Origin: a bacterium
GTDB lineage: Bacteria > Acidobacteriota > Polarisedimenticolia > Polarisedimenticolales > Polarisedimenticolaceae
Direction of reading: 5' to 3'
NCBI GenBank assembly: GCA_024226515.1
Contig: JAAELQ010000263.1
Coordinates: 62,001-126,000, forward strand
DNA: 64,000 nucleotides
Shown here piece after piece: positions 17,484-26,047 of this stretch. The notes under the pieces are model-generated. The model had not been told where the DNA came from, did not search any database, and saw only the letters and a list, made by a program, of their open reading frames with translations. A program made the position numbers and the translations under genes. Each line of letters opens with the position of its first letter. Within the stretch, counting starts at the first letter, position 1.

Positions 17484-17642
17484 CGGCGATCGTTCGCGTC
17501 TCCGCCGCGCCAGTTGTGTGGCACCTAGACGGGGTCGGCTGAGAAAGGTCCGGCAATCGGCGCTGGGAGACGTTGCACCGCGCGGATTCGATGATCTACA
17601 GTAGGGCGCCCGAACGTCAAGACTTTCAAAGGAGTGGGACTC

Positions 17643-18299
17643 ATGCGACATCGTTTTGTTGCGCTTGTTGGGCTGGTCTGCGTGGTTGCGCTGGTCCTGT
17701 CCACGGGCTGCGTGTCCAAGGGCGCTTTCCGTAAGAACCTCGAGGGCACCGAAAGCCGTATCGACTCGGCGGAAGACGCGATCGAGAGCAACCAGCGCAA
17801 GCTCAAGGACCTCGAGGATTCGACCGGTGCGCGTGCGCAGGAAGTCGACAAGAAATTGGCCGACACCGATCGCCAGGCGTCCAGCGCGTTGAACACCGCG
17901 CAGCAGGCCACGCGGACGGCCGATCAGGCGGCGAAGGGCAAGCTCCTCTGGGAGGCCGTGCTCAACGACGACCGCGTCAAGTTCGGCTGGAACGAGAACG
18001 CGCTGTCCGACGACGCCGTCTCGGTTCTCGAAGATCTAGTGCGGAAGATCAAGGGCTACGGTAAGGCCGTCTACGTCGAGATCCAGGGCCACACCGACAG
18101 CTCCGGCAGCAATGGCTACAACCAGGAGCTGGGTGCTCGTCGCGCCATGGTCGTCCACCGTTACCTCAACGAGAAGGGTGGGATTCCGCTGCACGCGATG
18201 AACACGATCTCGTACGGTGAAGCCGACCCGATCGCGGACAACTCCTCGAAGGGCGGCCGCGCGCAGAATCGCCGCGTCGTCGTTCGCGTGCTGGAGTAG
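17643..18299 (+). CDS. OmpA-family peptidoglycan-associated lipoprotein
   Basis: Encodes 218 residues; the ATG at 17643 has AAAGGAG at a good distance, whereas an upstream GTG at 17634 does not. The lipobox is LSTGC (cysteine 23). A predicted coiled coil spans roughly residues 30-95 (repeated K/L/E/D heptads), followed by an OmpA_C domain (about 105-218) with GHTDSSGSNGYNQELGARRA and GRAQNRRVVVRV. It should tether the outer membrane to peptidoglycan. The lpp-like coiled coil makes it longer than Pal. No Tol genes are adjacent. Confidence 0.85.
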   Translation: MRHRFVALVGLVCVVALVLSTGCVSKGAFRKNLEGTESRIDSAEDAIESNQRKLKDLEDSTGARAQEVDKKLADTDRQASSALNTAQQATRTADQAAKGKLLWEAVLNDDRVKFGWNENALSDDAVSVLEDLVRKIKGYGKAVYVEIQGHTDSSGSNGYNQELGARRAMVVHRYLNEKGGIPLHAMNTISYGEADPIADNSSKGGRAQNRRVVVRVLE

Positions 18300-18325
18300 T
18301 CGCATCTCGGGTTTCCGGGTCGACC

Positions 18326-20188
18326 GTGGCTCGTGACTTCAGGCAATTGCTGGCCGGTCGCATCGTCGTCTTCGACGGGGCGACCGGCACACGCCTGTAC
18401 GACGCCGGGGTCTTTCTCAATCGCTGCTTCGACGAGCTGAACCTGACCAACCCCGAGTTGGTCGAAGAGGTTCACCGCGCCTACGTCGAGGTCGGCGTCG
18501 ACGTGATCGAGACCAACACGTTCGGCGCCTCGCGACCCAAGCTCGCAAAGCACGGCCTGGACGACGACGTCGAGGCGATCAACGAGGCCGGGGCGCGCAT
18601 CGCGCGCGCCGCCGCCGGTGACGACTGTCTCGTTGCGGGCGCTATCGGCCCGCTGGGCCTGCGCATCGAGCCCTGGGGGCCGACGTCGGTCGCGGAGGCG
18701 GCGGGGCTCTTCGCCGAGCAGGCCCGCGCGTTGGTCGCCGGCGGGGCCGACCTGATCTGCCTCGAGACCTTCTACGACCTGGCCGAGGTCGAGGCCGCCG
18801 TGCAGGGTGTGCGGCAGGTCTGCGACCTGCCGATCGTCGCGCAGATGACGATCAACGACGACGGCAACAGTCTCGAGGGGGTCGCACCCGACGTGTTCGG
18901 CCCGCGGCTGGCCGCGCTCGACGTCGACGCCGTGGGGGTCAATTGTTCGGTCGGCCCGGCCGCGATGCTGGCCGCGCTCGAACGCATGGTGCCGGTCGTC
19001 TCGAAGCCGCTTGCCGTGCAGCCCAACGCCGGACGTCCCCGCGTCGTCGAGAATCGCAACTTCTACCTCTGCAGCCCCGAGTACATGGCGGTACACGCGA
19101 AGCGCATGATCACCGCCGGGGCGAAGATCGTCGGCGGTTGCTGCGGCACGACTCCCGAGCACCTGAAGGCGATCCTGCGCGCCGTCCGTGCGATGGAGCC
19201 CCAGCAGCGGAGCATGAGCACCGCGTCGTCGGCGGGGACCATCGAGGAGTCGAAGGCGGTCGAACCGGTCCCCTTCGAAGAGCGGTCGCGCTTCTCGGGT
19301 GGCCTGGCCGAGTCGCGCTTCGTCGTCAGCGTCGAGATGTTGCCGCCGAAGGGACACGATCTCTCGCGCTGTCTCGCCGGTGCACGCAAGTTGCACGACG
19401 CGGGCGTCGACGTGATCAACATCCCCGACGGGCCGCGCGCCTCGGCGCGCATGAGTCCGATGGCGCTTGCGGTCGCGCTGCAGGCGCAGGTCGGCATCGA
19501 GACGTTGATCCACTATTGCTGTCGAGATCGCAATCTACTGGGCATGCAGTCCGATCTGCTCGGCGCCCATTGTCTCGGGTTGCGCAACGTTCTCGTCATC
19601 ACCGGCGATCCACCGAAGCTGGGCGACTACCCGGACGCGACCGCCGTGTTCGACGTGGACTCGATCGGTCTGACGAACATGGTGCGCCGCCTGAACTGCG
19701 GGCTCGACGTCGGCGGCAACCCGATCGGTGAGCCCACCTCTCTGTGTGTCGGCGTCGGCGCCAATCCGGGGGCGCTGGACATCAAACGCGAGGTCTCGCG
19801 CTTCGAGTGGAAGGTCGATGCGGGCGCCGAGTTCGCCATCACGCAGCCCGTGTTCGACGTCGATGCGTTCCTGTCGTTCCTCGAGCGGATCGAGCACGTG
19901 CGGATCCCCGTGCTCGCCGGCATCTGGCCCCTGGCCTCCTACCGCAACGCCGAGTTCATGAACAACGAGGTGCCCGGCGTCGATGTTCCGCAGAGCGTCC
20001 TCGACCGGATGCGTCGGGCCGAGACGAAGGAGGCCGCGCGCAGAACCGGCATCGAGATCGCGCAGGAGATGCTCGAGACGTTGCTGCCGCACATCCAGGG
20101 CGTCCAGATCGCCGCGCCCTTCGGACGCTACCAGACGGCGATCGACGTGATGCAGGCCATCCCCGCGGACCGCCTCGGGGGAGAGTGA
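18326..20188 (+). CDS. Bifunctional homocysteine S-methyltransferase / 5,10-methylenetetrahydrofolate reductase
   Basis: Encodes 620 residues, the size of YitJ-type fusions. The N-terminal half is a homocysteine methyltransferase barrel (starts with VVFDGATGTRLY) with zinc ligands Cys207 (GVNCSVGP) and Cys272-Cys273 (GGCCGTTPEH). The C-terminal 300 residues are a MetF-type reductase (SVEMLPPKGHD, HYCCRDRN, LVITGDPPKLGDYPDA, EFAITQPVFD). The pair would make methyl-THF and use a methyl donor to form methionine. No cobalamin domain is present, so it is not a full MetH. No linked met genes are seen. Confidence 0.9.
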   Translation: MARDFRQLLAGRIVVFDGATGTRLYDAGVFLNRCFDELNLTNPELVEEVHRAYVEVGVDVIETNTFGASRPKLAKHGLDDDVEAINEAGARIARAAAGDDCLVAGAIGPLGLRIEPWGPTSVAEAAGLFAEQARALVAGGADLICLETFYDLAEVEAAVQGVRQVCDLPIVAQMTINDDGNSLEGVAPDVFGPRLAALDVDAVGVNCSVGPAAMLAALERMVPVVSKPLAVQPNAGRPRVVENRNFYLCSPEYMAVHAKRMITAGAKIVGGCCGTTPEHLKAILRAVRAMEPQQRSMSTASSAGTIEESKAVEPVPFEERSRFSGGLAESRFVVSVEMLPPKGHDLSRCLAGARKLHDAGVDVINIPDGPRASARMSPMALAVALQAQVGIETLIHYCCRDRNLLGMQSDLLGAHCLGLRNVLVITGDPPKLGDYPDATAVFDVDSIGLTNMVRRLNCGLDVGGNPIGEPTSLCVGVGANPGALDIKREVSRFEWKVDAGAEFAITQPVFDVDAFLSFLERIEHVRIPVLAGIWPLASYRNAEFMNNEVPGVDVPQSVLDRMRRAETKEAARRTGIEIAQEMLETLLPHIQGVQIAAPFGRYQTAIDVMQAIPADRLGGE

Positions 20189-20296
20189 CGCGACCTCCGA
20201 CACGCACCGTCACTCGCTGCGTCAGCCGGCGACACTCCGTGACGTCGCGCCAGAAAGAACTGGCAAAAAGCCCCTGACGGTCGGAATCTTAGTTCA

Positions 20297-20311
20297 GGCA
20301 CATCGCTTGCT
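20297..20311 (+). promoter_or_regulatory. Sigma-54-like (-24/-12) promoter ahead of the 36-residue ORF
   Basis: The sequence AGGCAC-atcgc-TTGCT keeps the invariant GG (20297-20298) and GC (20309-20310) ten bases apart and matches five of six bases of the TGGCAC half. Transcription would start near 20322, about 60 nt before the small ORF at 20381. Confidence 0.55.
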
Positions 20312-20380
20312 AGTTCGTACAGCAACTCGGAACCGCGGCCGGCATTGAGGTCGAAACCGCGGGAAACGAGAGGTGACGAC

Positions 20381-20491
20381 ATGCCGAATCGTCAGGAAAT
20401 GATGAGGAATTTCAGGGACCACTTGTCGGACGGCTCGCTTCTGATGCTGATCGCCGCCCTGCTCGTGTTCGTCGCCGCCGGCGGCCTGTAA
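20381..20491 (+). CDS. 36-residue single-pass membrane peptide
   Basis: This ORF is too short for routine gene calling. It starts MPNRQEMMRNFRDHL and runs as a polar amphipathic N-terminus followed by one hydrophobic helix (SLLMLIAALLVFVAAGGL) ending at the stop. A GAGAGGTGAC ribosome-binding region sits 7-12 nt before the ATG, and a sigma-54-like promoter lies about 70 bp upstream. No family is recognised. Against it: short hydrophobic ORFs occur by chance. The good promoter and ribosome site raise my confidence. Confidence 0.45.
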   Translation: MPNRQEMMRNFRDHLSDGSLLMLIAALLVFVAAGGL

Positions 20492-20707
20492 ACGCCCGGG
20501 GCCGGCCGCTCCGCCCCGACTCCTCGCCCGCTCGCCACGCGCCTCTCCGGCGCCGCACCCACCCCCCTAACCGACAGCGACTCGCCGTTTTCCACCCCTT
20601 CGGCCATTTCCGGTTCGCGGAGGGGCTGACCTCGCGAAAGAACGATCTGTCCCTGCCTGGGGACAGTCGCGGCGCCCGATCGAGCCCGAAAACGGGGTTT
20701 CCGGCCC
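20492..20707. other. Non-coding spacer before the beta-barrel gene
   Basis: No supported gene is seen here. It is C-rich, then contains short AG-rich stretches, and leads to the second sigma-54-like site at 20708. It could hold upstream activator sites, but no clear dyad repeat was found. Confidence 0.4.
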
Positions 20708-20722
20708 GGCGCGGCGCTTGCT
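20708..20722 (+). promoter_or_regulatory. Second sigma-54-like promoter ahead of the beta-barrel gene
   Basis: CGGCGC-ggcgc-TTGCT keeps GG (20708-20709) and GC (20720-20721) ten bases apart, but the -24 half is GC-rich and so less distinctive than the site at 20297. The start would be near 20733, about 41 nt before the ATG at 20774. Confidence 0.4.
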
Positions 20723-20773
20723 ATTCCCGTGGCAGGGCCGTCGCCCGTATGCGACGCCCGCACGGAGGCCGAG

Positions 20774-21526
20774 ATGAAGAACTCCCGTTTCCCGTATGTC
20801 CTCGTAGCCCTCTTGTTGCTCGCGCTCGTCGCCGGTCCCGGCTTTGCCCAGCGCGGGCAGCCGCGTGCCGACGCGGCGTTTCAGGTGCGCCTGGGATACT
20901 TCTTCCCCGACGGCGACAGCAACGTCTGGCAGGACAACGAGGAGATCTTCACGCTGGACACGTCGGACTTCGATGAATTCGTCCTGGGGTTCAGCTTCGT
21001 GCGCTCGCTCAACAACCACGTGGAGGTCGGGTTCAACGTCGATCTCTACTCGGACGAGCAGCTCTCCAGTGACACGGAGTTCGTCGACGAGCTGTTCAAC
21101 CCGATCTACCACGACACGAACCTGGAGATGGTGCCGCTGACGATCGACGTGCGGTTCTTGCCCGCGGGCCGTTACCGGGTTCGCCCGGGAGGCCGCTACG
21201 TGCTGCGCCCGGCGTTCTACGTCGGCTTCGGCGCCGGCGTGAATATCTGGGAATACGAGGAGGTGGGGGACTTCGTCTTCACCACCGAGGACTCCCCGGG
21301 CGTCTTCGTGGACGAGATCCTGTACGACCGGTTCAAGGACAGCGGCGAGACATTCCAGGCGCATGTCCTGGCGGGGTTCGAGCTGCCGATGGGAGACTCG
21401 TTCGGCCTGCAGTTCGAGGGGCGATACAGCTGGGCGGAGGACGACGTCGACGACACGTATCTGGGCCCCGGCGAGCTCGATCTCAGCGGACCGTCCTTCT
21501 ACGTCGGGGGATCATTCCGCTTCTAG
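20774..21526 (+). CDS. OmpA/OprF-type outer-membrane beta-barrel protein
   Basis: Encodes 250 residues from the ATG at 20774 (GGAGG upstream; the frame is open to 20729 but without a site). Signal peptide MKNSRFPYVLVALLLLALVA ends near GFA-Q. The rest is a predicted eight-strand barrel of about 220 residues with acidic external loops and C-terminal aromatic FRF. It resembles OmpW/outer-membrane protein beta-barrel families by composition; no exact family is recognised. It overlaps the 3' end of the convergent rmuC by 15 bases. Confidence 0.7.
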   Translation: MKNSRFPYVLVALLLLALVAGPGFAQRGQPRADAAFQVRLGYFFPDGDSNVWQDNEEIFTLDTSDFDEFVLGFSFVRSLNNHVEVGFNVDLYSDEQLSSDTEFVDELFNPIYHDTNLEMVPLTIDVRFLPAGRYRVRPGGRYVLRPAFYVGFGAGVNIWEYEEVGDFVFTTEDSPGVFVDEILYDRFKDSGETFQAHVLAGFELPMGDSFGLQFEGRYSWAEDDVDDTYLGPGELDLSGPSFYVGGSFRF

Positions 21527-22549
21527 CGCGGTCTCGGCCGCGCGGTCGACGTGCGACAGCTCTTCGACGGCGGCGTCCACGCGCGTGAGGCGGCGGCCGG
21601 CCTCGTCCATCTGGCGCTGCGCGTTGCCCAGGTGCTTGCCGACGATGTCGAACGACTCGCCGAAGAGTTGTAGCCGCGTCCGGATGTCGCCCAGGCGGTT
21701 CATGATCTCTCGGGCCTGGGACTCGATGCTCATCCCGCGCAGCCCGAACACGATGATCTGCAGGTAGGCGTAGAACGACTGCGGCGACACGGGAACCACG
21801 CGCCGGGACATCGCGTAGTGCAGCATGTCCAGCCCGTCGTCGCCGTCCTGGTGCAGCAGCTCCTGATATACGGCCTCGGCGGGGATGTACATCATCGCGA
21901 ACTCGTACGTTCCCTCTGCCGGCCGGATGTAACGCTTGGCGATGGCGTCCACGTGACGCCGTACGTCCATGCGAAACGCCCTCCGCGCCGCGCGCAGCTC
22001 CGCCTCGTCGTTGGCGACCTCCGCCTGGCGCAGGCGGCGGAAGTTGTCGAGCGGGAACTTGGCGTCCACCGGAACGAGCCCCTCGCCCAGCTCGATCACG
22101 GCGTCCACGCGCTCGCCGCCGCCGAACTCGTGCTGTAGTCGGTAGCGCGCCTTGGGTAGGGTCTGAGCCAGAAGCTCACCCAGCATGTACTCGCCGATCC
22201 CGCCCCGGACCGTGGGCGAGCGCAGCAGCTCTTGCAGGTCGCGCAGCCCACGCGCCGATTCGTTGACGGTACGAACCTGCTTGTCCACCGCGCCCAGGCC
22301 GCGTCGTACGTCGCCGACGATGCGGTTGGTCTCTTGCAGGCGCCGGTCGAGCTCCTCCCGGCCGCCCTCGAGACTGGAGCGCACCTGATCGCGCAGCGCA
22401 TCGATCTGTTGCTGCAGCAGCAGCAGGCTCGAATCGGTCTCTGGCGGGGTCAGACTGGCGATACGCCGGAGGATAAGGGAAATAGCGAGCAGGAAAACGA
22501 CGACGAATCCGATGAGGATCCACAGGGTAAGCGAGGTCAGGTCATTCAC
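21512..22549 (-). CDS. rmuC: DNA recombination protein RmuC
   Basis: Encodes 345 residues. An N-terminal membrane segment (about residues 8-27) is followed by a coiled coil (30-110) and the RmuC nuclease-like domain, with GGIGEYMLGELLAQTLP, VDAVIELGEGLVPVDAKFPLDNFRRL and YIPAEAVYQELL. RmuC limits inversions at short repeats in E. coli. It shares an 8-bp overlap with the response regulator upstream and is part of that operon, a pairing I would not have predicted. Confidence 0.9.
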   Translation of the reverse strand: MNDLTSLTLWILIGFVVVFLLAISLILRRIASLTPPETDSSLLLLQQQIDALRDQVRSSLEGGREELDRRLQETNRIVGDVRRGLGAVDKQVRTVNESARGLRDLQELLRSPTVRGGIGEYMLGELLAQTLPKARYRLQHEFGGGERVDAVIELGEGLVPVDAKFPLDNFRRLRQAEVANDEAELRAARRAFRMDVRRHVDAIAKRYIRPAEGTYEFAMMYIPAEAVYQELLHQDGDDGLDMLHYAMSRRVVPVSPQSFYAYLQIIVFGLRGMSIESQAREIMNRLGDIRTRLQLFGESFDIVGKHLGNAQRQMDEAGRRLTRVDAAVEELSHVDRAAETALEAE

Positions 22550-23219
22550 GAGAGATCACGGTGTTCGAAACCAGGTTCTCCTGCTCCGGGTCGCGGCCGA
22601 GGACCGCGTCGACCTTGCGCAGCAGCACTTCGTCGACGTTCATCGATTTCATCACGATGTCGTCGGCGCCGAGCTCCTGCAACTCCTCCCACGAATCCCC
22701 GTACATCTCGGATTCGTCCTTGGCCGTGAAGATCAGTATAGGACAAGGCTTGACCGCGAAGCTACGCAGAAGATCGAATCCGTGGTCGCCGCCGTCGAGC
22801 GTGAGATCGAGCAACAGCACGTCGATGTCGCCGTGGATGAGTTGTTCGTGGGCCTCGGCGACGGTCGATGCGGTACGCACCTCGTACAGCTCGGACAGCG
22901 CATCGACCGCGATCTGCTGGAAGTAGCTCATGTCCTCGACGACCAGCACCGTCGGCCGCGCTTCGCTCGCCAGCCGGGGCCGAGTCGCGGCGTTGCGCGG
23001 CGCGAAGTGCAGCTTGCAACGCGGGCAGACCACCTCCGCCACCTCGTCGCCGATCCCGGGCCCCGTCCCCTCGACGACCGGCTCGGGCTCCTGCGGGACC
23101 GACGCCAGGACGTCGATGCGGCTCGAGCAGCCCGGACAGAACAGCTCGCCGCCGACCAGGGTCTGTTCCTCGACGAGGTAACCCTTCTGGCAGGCTGGGC
23201 AGCGGACCTCGATCTTCAT
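22542..23219 (-). CDS. Response regulator with an N-terminal zinc-ribbon domain
   Basis: Encodes 225 residues. The N-terminus has an MJ0042-like zinc ribbon (VRCPACQKGYLVEEQTLVGG, then CPGC) and a second CPRC pair near residue 65. A CheY-like receiver follows from about residue 87 (PTVLVVEDMS), with the phospho-acceptor in LLLDLTLDG and a conserved lysine in IVMKSMN. There is no output domain. Zinc-ribbon/receiver proteins occur in myxobacteria and relatives and may act as adaptors. It overlaps M23 (4 bp) and rmuC (8 bp), so all three are translationally coupled. Confidence 0.85.
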   Translation of the reverse strand: MKIEVRCPACQKGYLVEEQTLVGGELFCPGCSSRIDVLASVPQEPEPVVEGTGPGIGDEVAEVVCPRCKLHFAPRNAATRPRLASEARPTVLVVEDMSYFQQIAVDALSELYEVRTASTVAEAHEQLIHGDIDVLLLDLTLDGGDHGFDLLRSFAVKPCPILIFTAKDESEMYGDSWEELQELGADDIVMKSMNVDEVLLRKVDAVLGRDPEQENLVSNTVISRE

Positions 23220-23995
23220 TGTGTCGCCTCATCATTGCGCGCGAAGTAGGGCATCGGATCGACCGGCACGTTCTTGCGCCGCACCTCGAAATGGCAGTGA
23301 TCGCCGGAAGCGTTGCCCGTGCGGCCGACGCGGGCGATGTGTTGCCCGCGTTTCACGCGCTCGCCCTCGCGAACCAGCAGGACGGCGTTGTGTGCGTAGA
23401 GTGTCCGCAGCTCGGCTTTGTGCTCCACGATCACGGTCTTGCCGTAGTCGCCGCTCGAGCCGCTGTAGACCACGCGTCCGTCGTGCGCTGCGAGCACCGG
23501 ATCGCCGGTCTCACCGTCGATGTCGATCCCCGTGTGGCGACGGTTCCCGCCGCGCGGGACGCCGAAGCGCGACATCAGGGCTCCTCCCCGGACGGGCCAG
23601 GTGAGCCGTGCCGCGACGCCGGCCGGAGCGGCCAACGGGACTTCGCGCACGGTGGTGGCTCCGGGGATGAACAGACGCCGGCCCACCTCGAGTCGGGTCG
23701 GGTCGGTGATGCCGTTGACCCGCGCCAGCGCGTCGAGCCCGACGCCGTAGGTGTGCGCGATGCGCCACAATGTCTGGCCGCGTTGCACCACGTGGTGCAC
23801 TCCCTCCGGGGACGAGCGTGCGCTCGGTTTTCCCTCGTCCGTGGGCTGCGCCGGGATGCTGACGGGTGACTGCGGCGCCCGGCCTCGGGAAGCACAGCCG
23901 ACCAGCATCGCGACCAGACCGATCGCAAGGATCGCCCTTCCGGTCCGACAGGAGCCGACAGACACAACAACACTGAGGAAACCGCTGGTTTCCAT
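23216..23995 (-). CDS. Lipoprotein with LysM and M23 (LytM) peptidase domains, NlpD-like
   Basis: Encodes 259 residues from the ATG at 23995. The lipobox is MLVGC. A LysM domain (HHVVQRGQTLWRIAHTYGV) spans about residues 65-110 and an M23 domain follows. The zinc ligands are intact (RRHTGIDID and GDHCHFEVR), so it could be an active endopeptidase and not only an amidase activator such as NlpD. It is likely to work in septal or lateral peptidoglycan turnover, plausibly with FtsEX. First gene of an operon with the response regulator and rmuC. Confidence 0.88.
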   Translation of the reverse strand: METSGFLSVVVSVGSCRTGRAILAIGLVAMLVGCASRGRAPQSPVSIPAQPTDEGKPSARSSPEGVHHVVQRGQTLWRIAHTYGVGLDALARVNGITDPTRLEVGRRLFIPGATTVREVPLAAPAGVAARLTWPVRGGALMSRFGVPRGGNRRHTGIDIDGETGDPVLAAHDGRVVYSGSSGDYGKTVIVEHKAELRTLYAHNAVLLVREGERVKRGQHIARVGRTGNASGDHCHFEVRRKNVPVDPMPYFARNDEATQ

Positions 23996-24138
23996 GTCCA
24001 AACTATAGGGTCCGGGTTTTCTGGACGCCAGGATGGCCCGCCTTGTCCGGTTTCCGGCCACTCGATACACTCCTGCCGTCTTTGTTGCCGGATTTCGCGC
24101 CATTCTCCGCGGCGCCCCCCAAATGGAAAGGATCCGCT

Positions 24139-25119
24139 ATGAGCGACATCCGCGGTATTCCGACTCAGCAGTTCCGACCACCGAAGATCCCGATGCGTTC
24201 CATCGCCATGGGCGTTCTGGTCGTTCTGGTGCTCGCCTTCGGTTCGACGATGGTCTTCCAGGTCGAGCCCGAGGAGGTGGCAGTCGTTTTGACCTTCGGC
24301 AAGTTCACGTCCGAGGCCAAGCCCGGGCTGCGCTTCAAGCTGCCCGCCCCGATCCAGACCAAGATCAAGGTCCCCGTTCAGCGCCAGCTCAAGCTGGAGT
24401 TCGGTTTTCGCACCGAGGTTCCCGGCACCAGGACCCGCTACTCGACAGCCAGCTTCGAGGGCGAGTCCCTGATGCTGACCGGCGATCTGAACGTTGCCGA
24501 GGTCGAGTGGATCACGCAGTACCGGATCGAGGATCCGTACAAGTTCCTGTTCAAGGTCGACCGTGTCACCGAGACGTTTCGCGACATGAACGAGGCCGTC
24601 ATGCGCGACGTGGTCGGCGACCGCAGCGTCACCGAGGTGCTGACGATCGGACGTCAGGAGATCGCCAGCGAGGTCGAGAACCGGTTGCAGGTACTGTGCA
24701 AGCAGTACGACACCGGGATCAAGATCGACCAGATCGTCCTGCAAGACGTCAACCCGCCGGACAAGGTCAAGCCCTCGTTCAACGAGGTCAACCAGGCGCA
24801 ACAGGAAAAAGAGCGGATGATCAACGAGGCTCGCTCGGAGTTCAACAAGGTCGTTCCGCGCGCGGCAGGTGAGGCGCAGCAGATCATCCAGGAGGCGGAG
24901 GGTTACGCCACCGATCGCGTCAACCGCGCGAGGGGTGACGCCGCGTTGTTCACGGCCGTGCGTCAGGCCTATCAGCGCGCTCCCGAGGTCACGCGGCGCC
25001 GGATCTATCTCGAGACGATGCAGGGCGTCATGCCGCGCATCAAGCGCAAGATCGTGATCGACGACGATTTGAAGGGGCTCATACCCCTGCTTTCGCTGGA
25101 CAAGGCGGTGCAGAAATGA
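24139..25119 (+). CDS. hflK: FtsH regulatory membrane protein HflK
   Basis: Encodes 326 residues from the ATG at 24139 (GGAAAGGA upstream). A single membrane helix (about residues 20-42) is followed by an SPFH/band-7 domain (VEPEEVAVVLTFGKFTSEAKPG, then LQDVNPPDKVKPSFNEVNQAQQEKER) and a long helix. With HflC it forms a large periplasmic cage that modulates the FtsH protease. The N-terminal glycine-rich tail of enteric HflK is reduced here. The ATG overlaps nothing upstream; hflC follows with a four-base overlap. Confidence 0.92.
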   Translation: MSDIRGIPTQQFRPPKIPMRSIAMGVLVVLVLAFGSTMVFQVEPEEVAVVLTFGKFTSEAKPGLRFKLPAPIQTKIKVPVQRQLKLEFGFRTEVPGTRTRYSTASFEGESLMLTGDLNVAEVEWITQYRIEDPYKFLFKVDRVTETFRDMNEAVMRDVVGDRSVTEVLTIGRQEIASEVENRLQVLCKQYDTGIKIDQIVLQDVNPPDKVKPSFNEVNQAQQEKERMINEARSEFNKVVPRAAGEAQQIIQEAEGYATDRVNRARGDAALFTAVRQAYQRAPEVTRRRIYLETMQGVMPRIKRKIVIDDDLKGLIPLLSLDKAVQK

Positions 25120-26045
25120 AACAGATCGCCATCATCGTTGCGGTCCTGATCGTGCTGGCGGTTCTCGTCACTGCCGGCGGTGCGGTTTACGTCGTCGACG
25201 AGACACAGCAGGTCGTGATCACGCAGTTCGGACGACCCGTGGGCGAGCCGAAGACGGAGCCGGGACTGAAGGTCAAGGTCCCGTTCGTGCAGAAGGCCCG
25301 CTATTTCGACAAGCGCTTTCTGGCCTGGGACGGCGACCCGAACCAGTTGCCCACCAAGGACAAGCGTTTCATCTTCGTCGATACGTACGCGCGCTGGCGC
25401 ATCGTGGACCCGTTGCAGTTTCTCGAGAACCTGCAGGGTTCCGAACGCGAGGCGCAGTCCAAGCTGGATGACGCCCTCGACGGCGAGACGCGCAACACGA
25501 TCGCGCGCTACAACCTGATCGAGGTGGTGCGCAGCTCGAATCGGGAGTTCTCCGTCAGCGAGGACGAGAGCGAGACGCCGACCGAGGCCATCGAGTCCGG
25601 CCGCGACGCGCTGACCGTCGAGGTGTTGGAGAACGCCAAGGCGCGTGTTCGGCAGTGGGGGATCGAGATCCTCGACTTCCGCTTCAAGCGCCTCATGTAC
25701 GTGACCGAGGTCCGCGAAGAGGTGTATGCGCGGATGATCTCGGAGCGCAACCGGATCTCGGAGCGTTTCCGTTCCGAGGGCGCCGGTGAGGCGGCGCGCA
25801 TCAACGGTGAGCGCGAGCGAGAGCTGAAACGGATCCGCTCGGAGGCGTACCGCGAGGCGCAGAAGATCAAGGGCGACGCCGATGCGGAGGCGGCCGAGAT
25901 CTATGCCAAAGCCTACAACAGCGACCCCGAGTTCTATCGCTTCCTGAAGAGCATGGAGGTCATCGGCAGCACGCTCGACGAGGAGACGACGTTGCTGCTC
26001 GGCACGGGCGGGGAGCTGATGCGCTATCTCGACACCTCGAAGTAG
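25116..26045 (+). CDS. hflC: FtsH regulatory membrane protein HflC
   Basis: Encodes 309 residues: an N-terminal membrane helix, then an SPFH domain with VDETQQVVITQFGRPVGEPKTEPGLK, LDDALDGETRNTIARY and the helical stretch SEAYREAQKIKGDADAEAA. It is the partner of HflK; the genes overlap by four bases. Confidence 0.93.
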   Translation: MKQIAIIVAVLIVLAVLVTAGGAVYVVDETQQVVITQFGRPVGEPKTEPGLKVKVPFVQKARYFDKRFLAWDGDPNQLPTKDKRFIFVDTYARWRIVDPLQFLENLQGSEREAQSKLDDALDGETRNTIARYNLIEVVRSSNREFSVSEDESETPTEAIESGRDALTVEVLENAKARVRQWGIEILDFRFKRLMYVTEVREEVYARMISERNRISERFRSEGAGEAARINGERERELKRIRSEAYREAQKIKGDADAEAAEIYAKAYNSDPEFYRFLKSMEVIGSTLDEETTLLLGTGGELMRYLDTSK

Positions 26046-26047
26046 GG

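Noticed and set aside
22440..22460. Second copy of GGGGTCAGACT inside rmuC
   Set aside because: Only one half is present and there is no inverted partner, so it is a coincidence.
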